Assembly (NCBI GenBank): GCA_037693485.1
Contig: CM075348.1
Coordinates: 10,956,501-11,020,500, forward strand
DNA: 64,000 nucleotides
DNA from: Kitagawia praeruptora
Lineage: Eukaryota; Streptophyta; Magnoliopsida; Apiales; Apiaceae
Reading direction: 5' to 3'
Each line of letters begins with the position of its first letter. Position 1 is the first letter of the stretch. The notes under the pieces were generated by a model. The model was not told the DNA's origin, ran no database searches, and was given only the letters and a program-made list of their open reading frames with translations. A program made the position numbers and the translations under genes. Positions 51,824 through 64,000 of this stretch are shown one piece after another.

Positions 51824-54800
51824 TGTAACACCCCCAGATCCAGGGTCAGGGATCTGGTTGTTACGGTCTCAATATCCATCCATAAAACCAACATAATTTA
51901 AATTACAACCTTGTGACCCAAAACAACAACATAAAACACACCCGTTATAGTCCCAGAGATGAAATCAAAGTAACCATCAATATTATTAATCACAAGTTTG
52001 AGTTCTTACAACCCAAAGAATTACAATTTTACAATTACATGCTCTTTGCCATCCATTGGTATATGCCATATATATAAATACATTTGATGCACAAATGCTA
52101 ACAACTAGCCTACCAGGGGCTGCATCCTTAGCAATGGTAGCTATGACCTCAGCGGTTAATCCTCTGACGGCTGACACCTGCCTATGCTGAGTACGCCTTG
52201 CGTGGCCATCTGATCTAGCTGTTGTTGTGATATAAATAAATAAAGCAAGGGTGAGCAATAGCCCACCAAAAATATAATTGAACAGTGATAGTATATAATA
52301 GTCCAAAATATCTTTGAAACCATATGCCAGGCATTAACGAACGTATTACCAATATAAGGTATGAGATGAAGTTACAAGGTAACTTAAAATATATTTGTTC
52401 CGAAGAAATATCTGCTATGTCAAAGATAAGCAAGATATTACCATATTTTCATAATAGAGGAATTTGCAGGAAGAATATTGCAATTCCAGTTCGAACACTT
52501 TTAAACCTGCCAACAATGATAATGTTGCAGAAAATTTCCCAATTTGGAAGATGAACTAATACGGGAGCTTGCCGCGCCAGGAGCCACAACATTTACGATG
52601 ATCAGTCGCATGTCATGCTCCCCATCATTTGTTCTCTACATGTAGAAGGAAGCACCGATGGATCGCCCGCCCTCTGGAACCCCCCGGCCAACGGTTGGGC
52701 CATTAATTGCTGGACCGGCGCCACTCGGCCACTTACGCATCTCCTAGTTCGAATAACATCCATAACTCTGAAACATAAGGTTCGTCCCCCTTTCCCCAAG
52801 TATAGTACTTGTTGATAGGACTCCACAAAGTAGTCGTATCTAATTGGAAAGGAAAATTTCACCAATATTTCCCAAGCTGATTCTTGTTAATGGATAGACA
52901 CTTGTTCCATCAATCTTACCCCTCGAGCGTTGAGGAGGTAACCAAAAAGATTCATATCGATGTTTGAAAGAATCAAGATGTGAGTGACAAGATAGTTTAG
53001 AAAGTATAGGACCGGGCAGTCCAATAAATAACATCTCCAAGTGAGGTCCCCTTATATATTTTTGGAAGTTGAGCGAGTATTTAAATCTTCTTATAAGATA
53101 GATTTAAATGGAAATAAAGTTTTGGGAACCTCCCCTTGATAAAAATAGTCATAAAATACTCCGAACTATTTTACACCATATCTGAAGATGAAAGATATTG
53201 TTTGAATAATATGAATTATTATAAAAAGAACTTAAAAGAATTTAAATAAATATTCCAAGAATATTTATTAAATCAATAATAATTAAGGAATATGATTAAA
53301 TCATAATATTGCTCGTAAGTAATCCTCGAATAAATACATAGAATTATTTACTAAATAACTCTCTTCTTTAAATGAATATTCAATATAATATTCATTAATT
53401 AAATAAACTCAAATAAATATTTAAAATAATATTCACTAAATAAATCAAACCTTAAATGAATATTTGAAAATAATATTCATTTAATAATATACCAAATGAA
53501 TAGCCAAATAATATTCTTTTCGTAATCAAAACTTTAAAGGAATATTCGAAACAATATTCCTTAAGTAAATAAAACTCCAAATGAATATTTTAAAATAATA
53601 TTCATCAAGTACATAAAATCTTAAATGAATATTAAAAATAATATTCATTTAATAAATAAATCCCAAATGAATATTCAATTGATATTCATTAAACAAATAA
53701 TGTTCTAAATGAATATCCAAATAATTTTCATTTAACAAATAATATTCTAAATAAATATCCAAATGATATTCATTTAGTAATCAAAACCTTAATATTCGAA
53801 ATAATATTCCTTGAGTAATTAGAACTTCCAAAGAATACTTTTAAAATAATATTTATCAAATACATAAAACTTAAATGAATATCCGAAAGTGATATTCATT
53901 TAGTGAATAAAATCCCAATGAATATCAAAGTAATTATTCATTAATAATCAACTCTAATGAATATTCAAAAATAATATTCATTTAATATTTCTCGACTGAA
54001 ATAATACTCAAATAACGTTTCTCGAAAGATTTCCAAGTATTTGGTACTTTTATGGAAATATAAATAATGTTTAATAATAACATTCCTAAAAATGAATACT
54101 ACTCTGTCGCTGGAATCCCTCCGGGTTTCCACGACTATCTATATAACACAAAATACTGACTCCCAGTCTCATATTTAAAGAATAAATATCATACGCCCTT
54201 CACTAAGGGTCCTAGCAACACAATCCTGCTTATAACTGATAATCCATATCTAGTCTATAAGCCAATATTAATTCAGGGAACAAGTATTCCAATATACTTT
54301 GAAAACAAGCATGCATGCTATGGCATATGTATAACAACAATCATATATATTATCACAACAACAGTTCCAAGGTATTGGAAACTTGCCTGGTAATCTTGTA
54401 GGGGTAGTGTGCCTCGTGTCAATCCAGTGATCTATAAATAGTCACAATAACCAAGGTCAATCACTTAACATTTCGAAGGTTAAGTATAACTTAACTTAGG
54501 TCATGTAAGTTTAGTCCAAAACACACCTCGACCCATCCTTAATGTCGGATCTTTCGTATATCTTACTTAATCAATTATAACCTCGTTCTTTGCACCAATA
54601 TGTGGTCTTGATAATTCTTAACAAGTTTCATGTTTTAGTCGACTCGAGATTCCCTTTTTAACTTAGCCAAAAAGGGTGGCCAAAGTAGTACCCCTAGGGT
54701 TGACTTTTCTGAGGATCACTATTTTGAGACTCGTACTTCAACACTTTTAATAAATCACTGGAAACGTATTTAATTACAAAACCACTTATAAAATCATCTT

Positions 54801-56986
54801 TGGTATTTGTAATATTTATCATAAAATTTCCAATTCGAAGCCACGGGTCTAGATAGGTGAAATGTATTTTTGAAGTTCGGTCGACTACGGATCTTTACTA
54901 TTCACACCTCTTTCACTAAAACGTTCATAACTCGGTAACCGCTAACTCAAATAACGCACCGTTTTCGCGTACATGATCTAGAGAATGTCTAGAAGGTAGC
55001 TAACTCAAAATTGGACTAAGATCAGAAGATTAATTTTCCGGATTTTTGCCAAAACAGGGCAGGGGCTTTTAGTGAATAGCGTTACCTCCGAAAAGTGGTT
55101 TCTTCGCGCTTAACCTTGATTCGAACATTTTTATAAAATCGAAGAACAATCAATTTTACTTGTGGTTTTCTCTCACGCCTTCCTTATGACCTCTAATATT
55201 TAATTACCATGATTCGTCACTGACTTAGTCATGTTAAGGGATTCCAATTTCAGTTACGAACTTTCGATTACGGTTTCGAACCTCTTTTACGAATTTAATC
55301 ATAACTCCTAAACCGTAAGTCCATTTCATACGATCTTTATATCAAAACGAAGCTTATAACATAATCTAGCTTATCATGGAAGAAATCGAAGCTAATCAGT
55401 GAATTATACCTACTGTCAAACTCGTGTTCTTAAGGTTAACGAAATCTCGGCATTACGACGGTTATAAATCGGATATTTACCAAATTCCAAAACTCCCAAT
55501 AATAATGATATCTACTCCAAACAACATATACATGATTTATAACCATGAACTGAGGCCAAGCAATGCCTTTCCGTTCACCTAGGCTATTTTTAACATTTAT
55601 CAAAACTAAACCATAATCATGCTTGTAATCATGCTTATAACTTACTAATAACATCACTAAACATAGATCACTCAAGAACATGCTTAAAACTCAAAGTAGG
55701 CCTAGGGTTTCAAGATCATTATACCTTCTTGAGAGTGTGATCTAGCCTTACAAAGCTTGGTATGGTCCTTGTCTAGCCTTAACAAACCTAAGATCAACCA
55801 AAGAAACATGAAAATCAAAGTTAGTTCTTGAAGAACACTATTCATCCTCCTCTTTAATGATTTTTTTGAAAATGGAAAAAGAAGAGATTGAAGCTAGGAT
55901 TTTGAGGAGATCATTTTTATGAATTATAGGACTCACATAAAAAGTTTCAAGATCAAATGATGGTTGGAAGTAGGATTTTGATCCTTGAATTTAGCAAGAA
56001 GCCGAATGGAAATGTTTATGGAGAGGGTTTGATATTTTTTGTGTTCTTTGCTTGGTTAATGTGATAATATTGCATCAAGTGGATGAGACTTGGATAATAT
56101 CTCATCTTGGTTGCTTTATTAAAGTGAGGATGATGCATGAAATGAGGTATTTGCAAGACAAGTGTTGAGATTGTGGTGGTTTAAGGCTAACTAGTAGTTT
56201 GGTTGCTAAGTACTTAGTTGATCCACTTGATTCTAGTTACTCTTGTAACTATATTGGTTACTAGATATTTTCTAGTGGCTTGTGTATGACTCTTGCTCCC
56301 TCTGCTTGTTTCTTTGTCCGTTTATTGCTTAATTCGTTGTTCGTTCGAGGGAATAACTCATTCGTTTCTAGTTAGGGTTTTACCGAAAACCTTTCTAATA
56401 TTTATAATACTATTCCTCATCTTTCTTAGTACTTCTCGAATTTAAATTCCTTAAATCCCTTTTAATAAATCCTTAAGTCTGGCAGTGTCCAGGGAATTCT
56501 CGGAGAAAATAAAAGTGCTCTTTTTCTGAATCCGACAGCTTTTACATACACTTATTTTCCTCCTGGATCACTAATACGAACTCAGAAATCCGTTCCGAAT
56601 ACCGGATATAGCATTATTATAATAATATTCTAAATTCCACCAAAATCACTATTCATCACTTATTTTTATTTAATTCCTATAATTAGGAAAATAAACCTGG
56701 TTTACTCTCGAGTGCTCCTTAACCTTTTTACGGAACCGCTGGACTTATAATAGATATTGATTCGGATGACACAAGAATAATCTTTCTTGGAATAATATAA
56801 CTTATATCCGTAGGAGATAGATTATTCTTATTTATGCTATCAACCAAAAGTATTCTACATGACATATGATCATTTAAATCTATACCCATTCACATTCCTT
56901 GTTAATACCTTGTAGTCGGAGTCACTGTTCATTCTTTCATCAATATATAAAAAGTTTTAATTCTACCGAAAATTCGGGTTCTTACA
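51824..56986 (-). repeat. 3' LTR of Tekay-like element
   Basis: 5,163 bp, bounded by the PPT on one side and the aORF on the other. The 51824-53208 part aligns without gaps to 62616-64000. Short ORFs seen in both copies are shared only because the LTRs are. Most of it is AT-rich without features apart from the ATTCATT array. Confidence 0.85.
53320..53995. repeat. Degenerate AATGAATATT/AATATTCATT array inside the LTR
   Basis: About fifteen units of roughly 40-45 bp. Each has a form like AAATGAATATTYRAAATAATATTCATT joined by 'aataaat' linkers. Each unit is a near-palindrome. Confidence 0.8.
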
Positions 56987-56987
56987 G

Positions 56988-57005
56988 TCTCCCCTCCTTA
57001 AAAGG
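56988..57005 (-). promoter_or_regulatory. Polypurine tract
   Basis: Minus strand CCTTTTAAGGAGGGGAGA abuts the LTR start. A near copy (CCTTTAAGGAGGGGAGG) lies at 57504-57520. Confidence 0.8.
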
Positions 57006-60000
57006 ATTCCGTCCCGGAATCAGGTAGAAGACAAATGGGGTACTTGTTGGTCATTTCGCTTTCCAATTCTCTGGTCGATCCTTACACATTCCAATCTTTC
57101 TAAAGCACATCATACTGGTGTTACAATACACCCTTTATCCGTTCTACCAATTCTTTGATACTTTCACACAACACATCATCCGGTATACGCTCTTGTCCGT
57201 TCTTATACTATTAACCTTATTGGTACGTGCAGTGACTTCGGTATCACTAACGCGCTATGAAGTCCGGAAATAACCTCACTCGTAATTTTTTGCAATTCCT
57301 AATCGCTTTAATCTTCGCAATCTCGATGTATATATATTTAGGTGGAAAAATTTTATCGAGAGATCACTGTGATCAATGAACATTTGTTATATTGCATAGC
57401 TAGTACAGAAGGGGGCCAGCCTTTAGTACTTGACAAGCAATTAAACAATTAATGGCATTCCACTTAGACTCCTATCACACAGACAGAGAGTCACGTAGTA
57501 TTACCTCCCCTCCTTAAAGGGTTGTTCTTCTCAATTTAGAAGAAGATAAATAAGGGAAAAGAAAAGGAACGAATTTCAAAGAATCATATAAGAAAGTTTT
57601 CATGATTGTCAAAATATCATACTTAGAATTTTCCTCTGAACTATAGAGGTTTATTAGAGAAGAAAATAATCATATTCGTATTAAATACTACTTTTTCGTA
57701 ATCTCACATATCACATGTCCTTGCTGCTCTGTCCATCATTCTATGGACCTATACTCTTGCTCGATATTAGCACCACTTACTTTTTGGAAAATCCTTCAAC
57801 CTCTCAGGTTAAATCTTGGATTTCTCGCTTGACATCATTGTCACTAATATTCCATGCCACGCTACTACAGCTTTCATATCCATAATACTAACACTATCAG
57901 GTTGTCATTCCGAGAGCTCGTTAGGAAGTTCATTCACAACATTCCTTGCTTCACATTTTCATAATTGCTTTTCCAATCTTTTCTTTTATTAATCACATCC
58001 TTCTTATTATCTGATTCTCATTCACTTCGGTTATTTAACTCCGTTGTCATCTCTTTATTGAGACGCTCGTCACCTTTACTCAATACGCGTCACTTGATTG
58101 GGGTCAAACTTTCCTTTGTTCAACCATCTAGATTTCACTTTCTCATTCCACGAGTCTCTTTATTACTCAATCAATCTATTCCAAATTTCCTCGACTTCCC
58201 CCAACCTAAAAAGGGATCAATTCGTATGTCATTTATGCTTCTAATTCCAACGTTCCATTTTGGCCAATACTTTGCCCTGTTAATTCCATACTTTTCTCGC
58301 TTCATTACTGGAGCTTCTCATGAGTCCGCATATCTGACTTTCTTATTGATCCTCAACTCTTCATTCATCTCAATCAGTTGCTTGTCTTCATTTCTACTAT
58401 AATCATTCTATGAACCATCATAGCCTAATCATTTATTTCAAATATCCCGTCGTTCCAGAAATTACACCATCCGAAATAAACCTGGATGATTTCTCTAACT
58501 TAGATTCAATTCGACATTTCCACAGTCGTTACCACCTAATTTCTCAGAAGGATCACCATTGTTTATCGTTTACGCAGTGCTTTAATAACTAAGCATCATA
58601 ATTGTCAATTCAAGATCCTCTAGGAAAACAAAATAATCACTATTTTCTATCCATAAGGAACGCTTCCTGAACTTGACGTAGATATTACATGAAGCAGATA
58701 AAATTGCAGGAAAGCTTCCAGCATCGCAGCTGGAACAGGCTGGTGAGATTATTAATCATATATCTCCGGTAGAAGACTAAAAGCTTACCGGTTTGCTTAA
58801 TCGCTTGCCAACCTCATAATTCTCTATCTTGTTTGCACAGAAATACACCAACATAAACTTGCTTGTCATTCATCATCGTGCCATTTAGCTTATCAGTATT
58901 TGTACCATCTCTGCTTCTGGTCATCTTAATACCAATTCCTTGTTACTTAACTTCCCCCCACCCTTTCCAAAGGAAAGGCGAGTCTCTTGGGGAATTTGGT
59001 CTGGCCTGTCGTAGAGCCTCATAATGTCGGTAATGTGCTACTGGCAACATCAGGAATCGAATCTTTACTTAAACTATTCTTATAGTTGATCATGGCAAAA
59101 TCTTTAGACGGAATATAATTTCCTCTACCATATTATGACCATCAAGGTCCTTACATTATCATTCTATTTCTTTGGTATGAGCATTTATACTTACTCCCCT
59201 ATACTTAAAGTGTCGGCCACCTCGTTGGCCTTTCCTGATTATAATAATTTCTTGAGATCAATGCTTTCTGGATCTATTCCAACTCAGGGTAGAAGCATTC
59301 TCCCTTAAATTCTGTTGAATGAGAAAAAACATCTATCAGTCTTTTCCAAAAGTCATTGCTTCCACCTTTCTAGTGTGAACTTTACTACCGGTACTCCCAA
59401 TCATACCTAGGATATTTCCTTACTTAAATCCCTTCTTGTTTTAGGATAATCTCAACCTTATTGGTTCAATCCATACTTTTTCATGATTTCACACATGCTT
59501 CCTCTGGCCTTATTGTTACTATGTCATACATTCCTTACCAAACTTCCCTTTCTGAAGTTCAGAACATTACCTCTTCCCTTATAGGGTTTCTTAGGTCCTC
59601 CTCATCATTCCTCCTGAATCTTTTGGGTAAAGGGTATATCAGACATCATTAACCAATTCTATAACGATTTCGTCTATGTGCTTTTCGAGACTTCTTTCCA
59701 CAAATCCTTACAGGTTATTGACACCTTGGTCGATTCACTTATATTATTTGATTTCACAATGTCTTTATTAGGGGTGATGTTATCCTTTGTGCATCCCCCA
59801 GGGTTCGTCTTAATATATGGACATTCTATCCTCAATTCTATCTTCAAGGAATACTTATATCATATAATTGGCAATCCACTTATATATCCTTAATAAAGGT
59901 CTCTTTTCAATCATTCTCATCTTAATCATCTATAGGTAGCTTAATGCTAACCTCTTCTTATGAATGTCGGTCTACATGACCTTCCAAAAGACAAAATATG

Positions 60001-62595
60001 TCTATATGCTCTTTCTTACAGGACTTGGTAATGGTAGAAAGGATGTTCTGGAAGATATTGGTCGTGTTCAACGTGAATCTCTTAGTGCCTAATGCTCCTT
60101 TTGAGGACACTAAGTTTTAGATAATATTTATGCATCATACTGCACCATCTTTGACAATCTTCGTAACTCTTCATTGGTCACTATCTCCATTACTAATACA
60201 CCCAGGGTATTTATAAAATCCATCATCATGTATCTCAATTCATTTTACATCAAAAGTTCTTGCAGTTGGCGCTTGGTTAGAAGCAGCCCTGCTTTGTCCT
60301 TTCATTGCTGGTCTAGTCACTTGATAATCCCTTGTGGCCTGGCCTCAACTAGCCATCCTAAATATTTGAGTTTAGGGGTCGGCTAATAGCATTACTTTTC
60401 TAGCAGTTGCTGGCATAGTGCCTTCTACTTTAATACCTTTTGATCTTTTCAAAACTTCACTCCATATAAGTCTCAATCGACTTCTCGGTACCATCTCCGT
60501 CACCTTTCCTTTTCTTTTATTCTTCTAGTTACTCCTATCAATTTCACGTGCCACAAAAGCTTAACATTTCTGGCATAACAACCTTTTCATTTAAGTCAAT
60601 CCCGAACTTTCTTAGTCCGGTTTGTTTCTTAATTACATTTCCCTTTTTCCGTCCAATTTCAACTTCATAATTTTGTCTCTACAATCAATCGTAATAATTG
60701 GGATCTATCTACCAATCCGTGTAGCGGCTACCTTACCCAATTCATAGGGTTTGCTTCAGTTTCCACTCTCTTCGGTGACGTATTCAGATAATCAGAAAGA
60801 CAAGGTTTGCCAAAATTCATCGAATTCCTTTCCAGAATTAGGGAAATTTCAGTTAATCTATCCACCCACTAGTAACATGCCACATCTTCCCGATACATAT
60901 TCGTCCTATTAGTCGATACTACCAAATACCAGTCTTCTTAACAACTAGTCTCAGAAGGAAAACTACCGTCGGGGTTAGTCGTTCCTCAACATTGGCACTA
61001 CCAAGGTCATCCGAATCTGGTAAACCGTGTTGTCCAACTATATTCGAAGTTACATTGCCATGCTGCATAAGCACAGTGCCTACCCTGCATGAGATGCACC
61101 ATAAAATATTGCAGATTTTTCCTCCTTCCATTTGGGCGGCGCCAGCGCTGGTCGTCACCAACTTCATCTTCAGCTCCAGGAAGATCTTCTCACGTTTATC
61201 TTGTCTATTCAAACTTTTAGTCTTACAATAAGTCAGGTTACGGGACTGCACTCTCTGTAAAGTCCTGAGCAATTCTCTGGTAATACCCTGTGAATCTTTT
61301 GAAATTTCTCCCCTTTTCCGGTGTGGTTGACCTTTCTTCCTTTGAAATGGTCTTTAATTTGATGGGGTCAACCAACACTACTCACTATTGATCATATGTC
61401 CTTGTTAACTAGACTTCATTTTGCCAGACTCTTACTTCGAGAACTTGGCATACACTCGTTCCTTCAGGTTTCGTCTGAAAACACTCTCAATTACCTTTTA
61501 ACCACTGATCGCTTTACTTTATCCATTCACGATTCAGTGTCGGAATAACTTAAGATAATTACATTAATCCATTCAAGGAAAAGAAAGATTTTAATATTCC
61601 TTTGAATCACATGCATCTAATGTTTCTGGTTCATCATTCCACTGAATTGAACTAAACTTATGCTTGGTTCCTGACGATAGTCTCATTGCTAGTTTATCAT
61701 AGACTCACTGATCTTCTCCTCTTGTAGGTTCTGAGATCATTGTCTCGCTTACTACTTCCTTATATACTTTATCCAATCATGTCATCACCTTTCAATGTCT
61801 TTATTTTCTCAGTTGAACCATTTATACAATGGACATTTCCCTGAATAAAATCACCTTAACACTATCAATTTGGTTTCATAAATTAAAACCTATGAAATCT
61901 GTCTTCTCATGGCGAATTACCATTGACAATATTCACACTAATCAATTTATCTGAGATATGGCACTTGCCACCTATGTCTTAACTGTTCCTAGGGACTCTG
62001 CTCCCCGTCCTATATCCAAATCATGCATCATTCTAATTCCTTTCTCATTAATCTGAAAGTCTACAAGGATTCTTATCTATCCTTACATAAGATCTTGAGT
62101 AATTCCTCAAATCCATCTTACTTGCGGGTACTTCATCCGGTAGCTAGTCCGGCTATGAATCCAATACGCCTCTTTAATTCCATTAACAATATCTCAGTTC
62201 TTTACGCTCATTCCTCTGAGCACTATATCTTAACTCTTACAGTCTTTCGGGCTACAACCCTCATTTTCTCAGGGGTAACTCCTCATCCTCAACAGGATTC
62301 CCTTCTTCTATTGGAACCCTTTCCAGGTCCTTAGTAGGGTACTCTATCGAATTCACAATCCTATTGTCAACATACCATAAAGCATCACCGTGCTGTTGCT
62401 CGTACACCTCAAGGTGTATCGCCTTACTAGTCGGCACGAGGACGAGCTAAGTTACTATCATGATACTTAAGAGTCCCCATAAGGGTTTTATATGTCAGTA
62501 CTACCTTAAGTAGTCCGACTATGAACTTGGCAAGAGTTCTTATTATATTAGTGAATTTATTGTTTTAACGTCGCGTCATCTCTGGGATATATAAC
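57006..62595 (-). pseudogene. Decayed gag-pol interior of Tekay-like element
   Basis: The longest minus-strand frame is about 117 codons, so no protein is encoded. Relics can still be read. Near 57010-57050 the usual end of a chromovirus pol is recognisable (YP-x-LF/SGTESF-like). At 59238-59203 SGKANEVADTLS matches the GKANVVADALS segment at the RNase H/integrase border. Near 60250-60300 NQAPTARTFD resembles the gag knuckle/protease linker. Their order (gag side right, pol end left) agrees with the minus-strand orientation. I could not find the YVDD, integrase DDE or chromodomain motifs. The decay contrasts with the low LTR divergence. Confidence 0.65.
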
Positions 62596-62611
62596 GCTCT
62601 CTCTGATACCA
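62596..62611 (-). promoter_or_regulatory. Primer binding site (initiator tRNA-Met)
   Basis: Minus strand TGGTATCAGAGAGAGC lies four bases inside the 5' LTR. It matches the tRNA-Met consensus through TGGTATCAGAG. Confidence 0.85.
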
Positions 62612-62615
62612 TTTC

Positions 62616-64000
62616 TGTAACACCCCCAGATCCAGGGTCAGGGATCTGGTTGTTACGGTCTCAATATCCATCCATAAAACCAACATAATTTAAATTACAA
62701 CCTTGTGACCCAAAATAACAACATAAAACACACCCGTTATAGTCCCAGAGATGAAATCAGAGTAACCATCAATATTATTAATCACAAGTTTGAGTTCTTA
62801 CAACCCAAAGAATTACAATTTTACAATTACATGCTCTTTGCCATCCATTGGTATATGCCATATATATAAATACATTTGATGCACAAATGCTAACAACTAG
62901 CCTACCAGGGGCTGCATCCTTAGCAATGGTAGCTATGACCTCAGCGGTTAATCCTCTGACGGCTGACACCTGCCTATGCTGAGTACGCCTTACGTGGCCA
63001 TCTGATCTAGCTGTTGTTGTGATATAAATAAATAAAGCAAGGGTGAGCAATAGCCCACCAAAAATATAATTGAACAGTGATAGTATATAACAGTCCAAAA
63101 TATCTTTGAAACCATATGCCAGGCATTAACGAACGTATTACCAATATAAGGTATGAGATGAAGTTACAAGGTAACTTAAAATATATTTGTTCCGAAGAAA
63201 TATCTGCTATGTCAAAGATAAGCAAGATATTATCAAATTTTCATAATAGAGGAATTTGCAGGAAGAATATTGCAATTCCAGTTCGAACACTTTTAAACCT
63301 GCCAACAATGATAATGTTGCAGAAAATTTCCCAATTTGGAAGATGCACTAATACGGGAGCTTGCCGCGCCAGGAGCCACAACATTTACGATGATCAGTCG
63401 CATGTCATGCTCCCCATCATTTGTTCTCTACATGTAGAAGGAAGCACCGACGGATCGCCCGCCCTCTGGAACCCCCCGGCCAATGGTTGGGCCATTAATT
63501 GCTGGACCGGCGCCACTCGGCCACTTACGCGTCTCCTAGTTCGAATAACATCCATAACTCTGAAACATAAGGTTCGTCCCCCTTTCCCCAAGTATAGTAC
63601 TTGTTGATAGGACTCCACAAAGTAGTCGTATCTAATTGGAAAGGAAAATTTCACCAATATTTCCCAAGCTGATTCTTGTTAATGGATAGACACTTGTTCC
63701 ATCAATCTTACCCCTCGAGCGTTGAGGAGGTAACCAAAAAGATTCATATCGATGTTTGAAAGAATCAAGATGTGAGTGACAAGATAGTCTAGCAAGTATA
63801 GGACCGGGCAGTCCAATAAATAACATCTCCAAGTGAGGTCCCCTTATATATTTTTGGAAGTTGAGCGAGTATTTAAATCTTCTTATAAGATAGATTTAAA
63901 TGGAAATAAAGTTTTGGGAACCTCCCCTTGATAAAAATAGTCATAAAATACTCCGAACTATTTTACACCATATCTGAAGATGAAAGATAATCTTTGAATA
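62616..64000 (-). repeat. 5' LTR of Tekay-like element, partial
   Basis: The first 1,385 bp from the inner end. It aligns to 51824-53208 without gaps. By analogy it should continue to about 67.8 kb, beyond this window. Confidence 0.9.

Larger units (their letters stand above)
51824..64000 (-). mobile_element. Tekay-like chromovirus gypsy element with very long LTRs, interior decayed
   Basis: Minus strand: 3' LTR 56986-51824 (5,163 bp), interior 62615-56987, 5' LTR from 62616 to beyond the window. The LTR starts TGTAAGAACCCG and ends GGGTGTTACA. The PBS fits initiator tRNA-Met and the PPT is TTTTAAGGAGGGGAGAC. Over the 1,385 bp of LTR present twice I count roughly fifteen substitutions and no net length change, about 1% divergence. 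The interior has no long ORF, only relics. The left target duplication should be GTCGT (51819-51823), but the partner is off the window. Confidence 0.88.

Noticed and set aside
51986..52306. 106-codon ORF that recurs at 62778-63098
   Set aside because: It recurs only because both lie in the two LTRs of one element. It has no recognised motif, and LTR ORFs of this size are expected by chance.
53320..53995. CRISPR-like or satellite monomer array
   Set aside because: The units vary in length and lie inside an LTR. No constant repeat with unique spacers is present.
57965..58402. 145-codon plus-strand ORF, hydrophobic
   Set aside because: It lies antisense to decayed gag-pol. Its Leu/Ser/Phe richness reflects the complement of A/G-rich pol sequence.
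63116..63607. 163-codon ORF in the right LTR
   Set aside because: The matching left-LTR copy is split by a stop from a single-base difference. The composition is non-coding.
1..64000. tRNA or rRNA genes
   Set aside because: I looked for tRNA-like matches near the PBS sites and elsewhere. Only primer-complementary stretches of 11-18 bases were seen, with no cloverleaf.

Overview
The window is plant nuclear DNA: AT-rich, intron-bearing and almost entirely repetitive. It has no rRNA, tRNA or CRISPR signal that I can see, and no intact ordinary host gene. The mix of elements (Tat-lineage and chromovirus Ty3/gypsy, a Sirevirus Ty1/copia with an extra downstream ORF, CACTA/EnSpm, MITEs) fits a large-genome eudicot. 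The extra Sirevirus ORF resembles proteins common in asterid genomes, so an asterid is my inference, not a proof.

Left part (1-17.8 kb). An AT-rich repeat family (about 890-13,560) is split by a complete Tat-like Ty3/gypsy element (1275-10975; 497-bp LTRs that look identical, TSD ATATC). Its gag-protease ORF is open, its pol is dead, and its 3' region is full of tandem arrays. A hAT-like MITE and a tiny poly-A insertion with a 17-bp target duplication follow. Then comes the 5' piece (LTR plus broken gag) of a second gypsy family at 15760-17815.

Middle (17.8-32 kb). Decayed host-gene exons include one clearly TIM50-like exon (19274-19420). A short CACTA MITE (about 19845-31865) is interrupted by a young, nearly complete Sirevirus (20120-31729; 539-bp LTRs with 2 differences, TSD CGCAA). 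The Sirevirus has intact gag, an intact pol, a long env-position ORF broken by a single in-frame stop, and an antisense ORF between pol and that gene.

Right part (32-64 kb) is a chain of nested insertions. The 3' end of an old gypsy element (31866-32569 plus 38729-40006) carries two CACTA elements. CACTA-1 (32570-38725, TSD AGT) is non-autonomous and holds exon-like foreign sequence, a foldback MITE inside a TA microsatellite, and a solo LTR (35905-37445, TSD GTTTG). CACTA-2 (from 40007) carries a TNP2-type transposase gene and a nine-exon second gene (PB1-like plus Transposase_24), both on the minus strand and both damaged. CACTA-2 is cut at about 48158 by a minus-strand gypsy element of the same family as the 15.8-kb fragment. 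That element carries an antisense gene near its 3' LTR, with its own TATA box, introns, a Transposase_28-like domain and a coiled coil. This antisense gene is in turn cut at 51824 by a minus-strand Tekay-like element with 5.2-kb LTRs about 1% apart and a decayed interior. The window ends inside its 5' LTR.

Two elements (Tat-like and Tekay-like) have young LTRs but dead coding regions. They were therefore probably mobilised in trans. The Sirevirus is the only element here that could plausibly still encode its own gag and pol.
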